The notes under the pieces were generated by a model. The model was not told the DNA's origin. It was given only the letters and a program-made list of their open reading frames with translations, and ran no database searches. From Hyphomicrobiales bacterium (GTDB lineage: Bacteria; Pseudomonadota; Alphaproteobacteria; Rhizobiales; Rhizobiaceae): a DNA stretch of 64,000 nt. Below, piece after piece: positions 61,004-64,000 of the stretch. The stretch covers positions 62,001 through 126,000 of the forward strand of contig JAFKJU010000010.1 in assembly GCA_017305935.1 (NCBI GenBank). The letters are read 5' to 3'. A program made the translations under genes and the position numbers. Numbering within the stretch: the first letter of the stretch is position 1; each line of letters begins with the position of its first letter.

Positions 61004-61987
61004 ATGACCGCAAAGCTTTCGAAACCCGACATCGACGCGGAGGCCCGCGCCTGGTTCGTGCGCCTGCTGCAGGAACCGACCGCCCGCAACCGCGCCACCT
61101 TCGAGGCCTGGCGGCAGGCCGACCCCGCCCATGCTGAAGCGTTTCGCGCGGTGGCGCAGACATGGGAAGCCGCCGAGCAGCCGGGCAAGCGTCTCGCGGA
61201 AGCGGAAGCCGACGAGCTTTCCGTCTATCTCAAGGCGATGGACAGCGCCAAGGACCGGCGCAAATCGAGCCGCCGCCTTGCCGGCGCGGCCGTCATCCTC
61301 GCCTGTCTTCTCGGGACGGCCGTCTGGCTGGAACGGCCGAACATGCTGCAGGATTTCGCCGCCGACTATGTCAGCCCGCGCGGCGAACGGCTTGAGATCC
61401 ACCTTGCGGACGGCTCGAATGTGCTGCTCGATGCCGACAGCGCGCTGGCCGACGATTTTGCCGGCGGCGAGCGGCAGGTGCGGCTGCTGCGCGGCGGCGC
61501 TTTCTTCGAGGTGCAGCACGATCCGCAGCATCCCTTCAAGGTGATCGCCGCCGATGGCGAGGTCCGGGTGCTCGGCACCCGTTTCGAAGTGCGACTGCTG
61601 GAAGACAGCGGCCTCGTCACCCTCGAACAGGGCAGCGTTTCGGTGACGGCGGGAGCGGCGCAGGCCAAAACGGTGCTGGAGCCGGGCCAGCAGGTCGCCT
61701 TCGGCGCCGATGGCCTCGCCCCGGTACAGAGCGTCGATCTCGGCGACAGCCTCGCTTGGCGCGACGGCCGTTTCGTCTTCTACCGGGCGCGGCTCGGCGA
61801 TGTGCTCGCCGAAATCGGCCGCTACCGCAAGGGCCGCATCGTCATCGCGTCCAGCCGCCTGGCCGACGAACGCGTCACCGGCAGTTTTTCGCTTGCCGAT
61901 ACCGATGCGGCGCTCGCCTCGCTGCAGGCCAGCGTTGGCTTTCGCCTGACCGGCCTCGGCGGCCGCATCGCGGTCATCACTCCTTAA
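61004..61987 (+). CDS. FecR-family anti-sigma/transmembrane regulator
   Basis: 327-residue inner-membrane protein. A cytosolic DUF4880-like N-terminus (DIDAEARAWFVRLLQEP, DPAHAEAFRAVAQTWEAA) binds the sigma factor. One membrane helix follows (RRLAGAAVILACLLGTAVWLE, about residues 88-108), then the periplasmic FecR domain (YVSPRGERLEIHLADGSNVLLD) and a C-terminal STN-like domain (FVFYRARLGDVLAEIGRYRKG). The last domain relays the receptor signal. The ATG at 61004 was chosen at the start of the homology; a long shadow frame runs upstream. Confidence 0.92.
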   Translation: MTAKLSKPDIDAEARAWFVRLLQEPTARNRATFEAWRQADPAHAEAFRAVAQTWEAAEQPGKRLAEAEADELSVYLKAMDSAKDRRKSSRRLAGAAVILACLLGTAVWLERPNMLQDFAADYVSPRGERLEIHLADGSNVLLDADSALADDFAGGERQVRLLRGGAFFEVQHDPQHPFKVIAADGEVRVLGTRFEVRLLEDSGLVTLEQGSVSVTAGAAQAKTVLEPGQQVAFGADGLAPVQSVDLGDSLAWRDGRFVFYRARLGDVLAEIGRYRKGRIVIASSRLADERVTGSFSLADTDAALASLQASVGFRLTGLGGRIAVITP

Positions 61988-61992
61988 GAAAT

Positions 61993-62030
61993 TGACCTTT
62001 TCCTTCAAATACTTGAAAATTCTTCTCAAG
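61993..62030 (+). promoter_or_regulatory. Two tandem RirA-type iron boxes (TGA-N9-TCA)
   Basis: TGA-N9-TCA occurs twice: 61993-62007 (TTGA..TCAA arms) and 62014-62028 (CTTGA..TCAAG arms, 62012-62030), starting 21 bp apart. This matches the iron-responsive operator (IRO) bound by RirA in Rhizobium. They lie about 112-149 bp upstream of the receptor start, in an AT-rich zone after fecR. Confidence 0.65.
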
Positions 62031-62141
62031 AATTTTGCATTTTCCGGTTCAGTGCCGGCGGTCTTCATCCGTGAAGCAGTCAGAAAGGCTTCGGGAAACC
62101 AGTTCCCGGGCCTTGTGACGTGTAGCGAGAGGATCATCGGA

Positions 62142-64000
62142 ATGAGACGGATCGGGGTATGCGGCGTGGTCTACGGGCTGGTCGCCGGCTTGCTGGCATC
62201 GACGGCATCAGGCTTTGCCGGCGTGGCCATGGCGCAGGAACAGGGACGGCAATTCAGCTTCAACATCGCCGCCAAACCCGTGACCCAGGCTGTCAACGAT
62301 ATCGGCCGCATCACCGGCCTTTCCGTCGTCTTCCGTGAAAACCGCGCCATGCCGGCCACCGGCAAGCCGGTGCGCGGCGCGATGACGGCGCAGGGCGCGC
62401 TCGACACGCTGCTGTCCGGCACCGGCCTGACCTATCGCTTCAGCAATGCCACGACCGTGCAGATCTACGATCCGGCAACCGGCGCGGCCAGTAACAACGC
62501 CGCCAATGCCGACGGCTCGACGGTTCTAAAACCCATCGTCGTGCAGGGCGACACCAAGGGCGCCAACAGCTTCGTCGCCACCAATGCCACGGGCGCGACC
62601 AAGGGCGACGTGCCGCTGATCGAGGTGCCGCAATCCGTCACCGTCATCGGCCGCAAGCAGATGGAGGCGCAGAACGCCCAGAGCGTCACCGAAGTGCTGC
62701 GCTACGTTCCCGGCGTCACCATCGAGACCTACGGCCCGGACCCGAAGGGCTATGACTGGATCCTGATGCGCGGCTTCAATGCCCAGAGCACCAGTTCCTA
62801 TCTCGACGGCTTGCGCCAGGTCTCCAGCAGCTACAGCTTCTTCCGCACCGATCCCTACCAGCTCGATTCCGTCGAAGTGCTGCGCGGCCCCTCCTCCGCG
62901 CTGTACGGCCAGAGCGATGCCGGCGGCCTGGTCAACAAGACCTCGAAGAAGCCGACTGAGGAAAATATCCGCCAGGTCGAACTGGAGCTCGGCAGCAACC
63001 AGCGTAAGCAGGCCGCTTTCGACATCAGCGGCCCGGTCAACGAGAACAAGAGCGTGCTCTACCGCGTCGTAGGCGTCGCCCGCGATGCCAATACGCAGTT
63101 CAGCTATTCGGACGGTTCCGACATCGAGGACAACCGCCTGATGATCGCGCCCTCCGTCACCTTCAAGCGCGACGAGGACACCAGTCTGACCGTCTCGGCG
63201 CAGGCGCTGAAGGATACGAGCGGCGGCACCATCATGCTGTTCACACCGACCGGCATCCTGCTCGGCGATCCCTCCTTCAACCGCTCGATCCAGAAGCAGC
63301 AGACCATCGGCTACGAATTCGAGCATCGCTTCAACGACAATTGGGGCGTGCGCCAGAACCTGCGCTATGGCCACACCAATTTCCTGCTCGACAACATCTT
63401 CCTGTCCGGCGTCGGCGCCAACGGGCTGAACCGCTTCACCCGCCGCTTCGACGAAAGCTTCGACAGCTTCGCCGTCGACAACCAGCTGCATGGCGAATTC
63501 GATACCGGCGCGCTGGCGCATGAGGCTTTGCTCGGCTTCGACTATAGCTGGTCGGATGCCGACGTGACGCGCTATACCGGCCCGGCCCCGTCGATCAATC
63601 CCTATGCGCCGGTCTATGGCGTCAGCATTCCCGAGCCGACCAACCAGTTCATCAATTACGGCGAGCGCTATACGCAGGCCGGCCTCTACGTGCAGGATCA
63701 GATCACGTTCGGCAATGGTTTCATCGCCACGCTCGGCGGCCGTTACGACTGGCTGACCCTCGACAACCACAACCGCCTGACCGGCCTCGACACCAACCTC
63801 GACATCGGCCACTTCTCCGGCCGCGCCGGCCTCAGCTATGTCAGCGACTACGGCGTCGCGCCCTATGTCAGCTATTCGGAATCCTTCGTGCCGAACAGCG
63901 GCGTCGATGCGAGCGGCAATACCTTCGATCCCTCGGTCGGCCGCCAGTGGGAAGTCGGCGTCAAGTATCAGCCGACCGGCTTCGACGGCCTGTTCACCAT
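62142..64000 (+). CDS. TonB-dependent siderophore receptor with STN signalling domain, 3'-truncated by the window edge
   Basis: Outer-membrane receptor, first 619 codons visible. A signal peptide of about 31 residues (ending VAMA-QE). Residues about 36-108 form the STN/secretin-like N-domain (FNIAAKPVTQAVNDIGRITG and VRGAMTAQGALDTLLSGTG) that talks to FecR. The TonB plug runs about 155-290: VPLIEVPQSVTVIGRKQM, VTEVLRYVPGVTIETYG, MRGF, then VEVLRGPSSALYGQSDAGG. The beta-barrel follows. The VPQSVTVI and VEVLRGPSS motifs fit hydroxamate-type receptors such as FhuA/FpvA. ATG 62142 follows GCGAGAGGATCATCGGA. Confidence 0.93.
   Translation, partial: MRRIGVCGVVYGLVAGLLASTASGFAGVAMAQEQGRQFSFNIAAKPVTQAVNDIGRITGLSVVFRENRAMPATGKPVRGAMTAQGALDTLLSGTGLTYRFSNATTVQIYDPATGAASNNAANADGSTVLKPIVVQGDTKGANSFVATNATGATKGDVPLIEVPQSVTVIGRKQMEAQNAQSVTEVLRYVPGVTIETYGPDPKGYDWILMRGFNAQSTSSYLDGLRQVSSSYSFFRTDPYQLDSVEVLRGPSSALYGQSDAGGLVNKTSKKPTEENIRQVELELGSNQRKQAAFDISGPVNENKSVLYRVVGVARDANTQFSYSDGSDIEDNRLMIAPSVTFKRDEDTSLTVSAQALKDTSGGTIMLFTPTGILLGDPSFNRSIQKQQTIGYEFEHRFNDNWGVRQNLRYGHTNFLLDNIFLSGVGANGLNRFTRRFDESFDSFAVDNQLHGEFDTGALAHEALLGFDYSWSDADVTRYTGPAPSINPYAPVYGVSIPEPTNQFINYGERYTQAGLYVQDQITFGNGFIATLGGRYDWLTLDNHNRLTGLDTNLDIGHFSGRAGLSYVSDYGVAPYVSYSESFVPNSGVDASGNTFDPSVGRQWEVGVKYQPTGFDGLFT

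Noticed and set aside
60524-61987. 487-residue frame covering fecI and fecR
   Set aside because: It is in the fecR frame; its first part runs out of frame over fecI with Arg/Ser/Pro-rich nonsense. The true fecR start is ATG 61004.
1-64000. CRISPR arrays, tRNA or rRNA genes, insertion sequences, prophage
   Set aside because: No repeat-spacer pattern, transposase, integrase or structural RNA was recognised on either strand.

Overview
The window looks like a stretch of a Rhizobiaceae chromosome or chromid (Rhizobium/Agrobacterium/Shinella-like alphaproteobacterium). It is GC-rich with tightly packed genes. It carries rhizobial hallmarks: an lpiA/mprF-type lysyl-phosphatidylglycerol synthase, a PraR-like XRE regulator, paired TGA-N9-TCA iron boxes of the RirA type, palindromic intergenic repeats, and many sugar and polyol catabolic operons with ROK, DeoR and GntR regulators. 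Taxonomy is inferred from gene content only. No rRNA, tRNA, CRISPR array, insertion sequence or prophage was seen.

Layout. 1-10 kb: the end of nicotinate phosphoribosyltransferase, an Rrf2 regulator, an ArsC-like reductase, htpG, mprF/lpiA, hutH and a bestrophin-like channel. 10-13 kb: an Lrp regulator divergent from an arginase/ornithine cyclodeaminase operon. 13-18 kb: FAD oxidoreductase, a ScpB-like protein, HpaI-type aldolase, a Bcr/CflA-type exporter and a TetR regulator with its operator.

18.1-22.8 kb is the most unusual part. A BTAD/TolB-like/TPR transcriptional activator precedes a probable operon of a 42-residue peptide, a YcaO enzyme, a TfuA partner and an 89-residue protein of unknown function, closed by a 13-bp perfect hairpin. 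YcaO plus TfuA is the known signature of peptide-backbone thioamidation, so this is a candidate small RiPP (ribosomally made, post-translationally modified peptide) system. It has no visible protease, transporter or immunity gene.

24.6-41.9 kb: a large polyol/ketose locus. A nine-gene leftward operon (PfkB kinase, GatZ-like protein, three SDRs, FGGY kinase, ROK kinase, inositol-monophosphatase-like protein, HAD phosphatase) lies near a ROK regulator, a tagatose/psicose 3-epimerase-like gene and a rightward ABC importer operon with a medium-chain polyol dehydrogenase. Three matching sites of the form ATAWTTG-N10-CAACAWAWTW occur in the three intergenic promoters, so one ROK regulator probably controls the whole locus. 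The likely route is polyol to D-tagatose or a similar ketose, then the 6-phosphate, then fructose 6-phosphate.

42-51 kb: an FGGY kinase/DeoR/class II aldolase/SDR set with three 10-bp-phased operator repeats. It is followed by a second ROK regulator divergent from a translationally coupled operon (Gfo/Idh/MocA dehydrogenase, sugar isomerase, alpha/beta hydrolase, ROK kinase) that looks like an unassigned sugar-oxidation route.

51-60 kb: a 1-Cys peroxiredoxin, a small haem-copper-oxidase-like membrane protein, then a GntR regulator divergent from PdxA2, TctC, TctB, TctA, a TIM-barrel protein and a DhaK-DhaL fusion kinase. This resembles an operon for taking up and degrading a sugar acid. 60-64 kb: an iron cell-surface signalling set (FecI-like sigma factor, FecR-like anti-sigma factor, and a TonB receptor with an STN domain that runs off the window), with two RirA-type iron boxes before the receptor.
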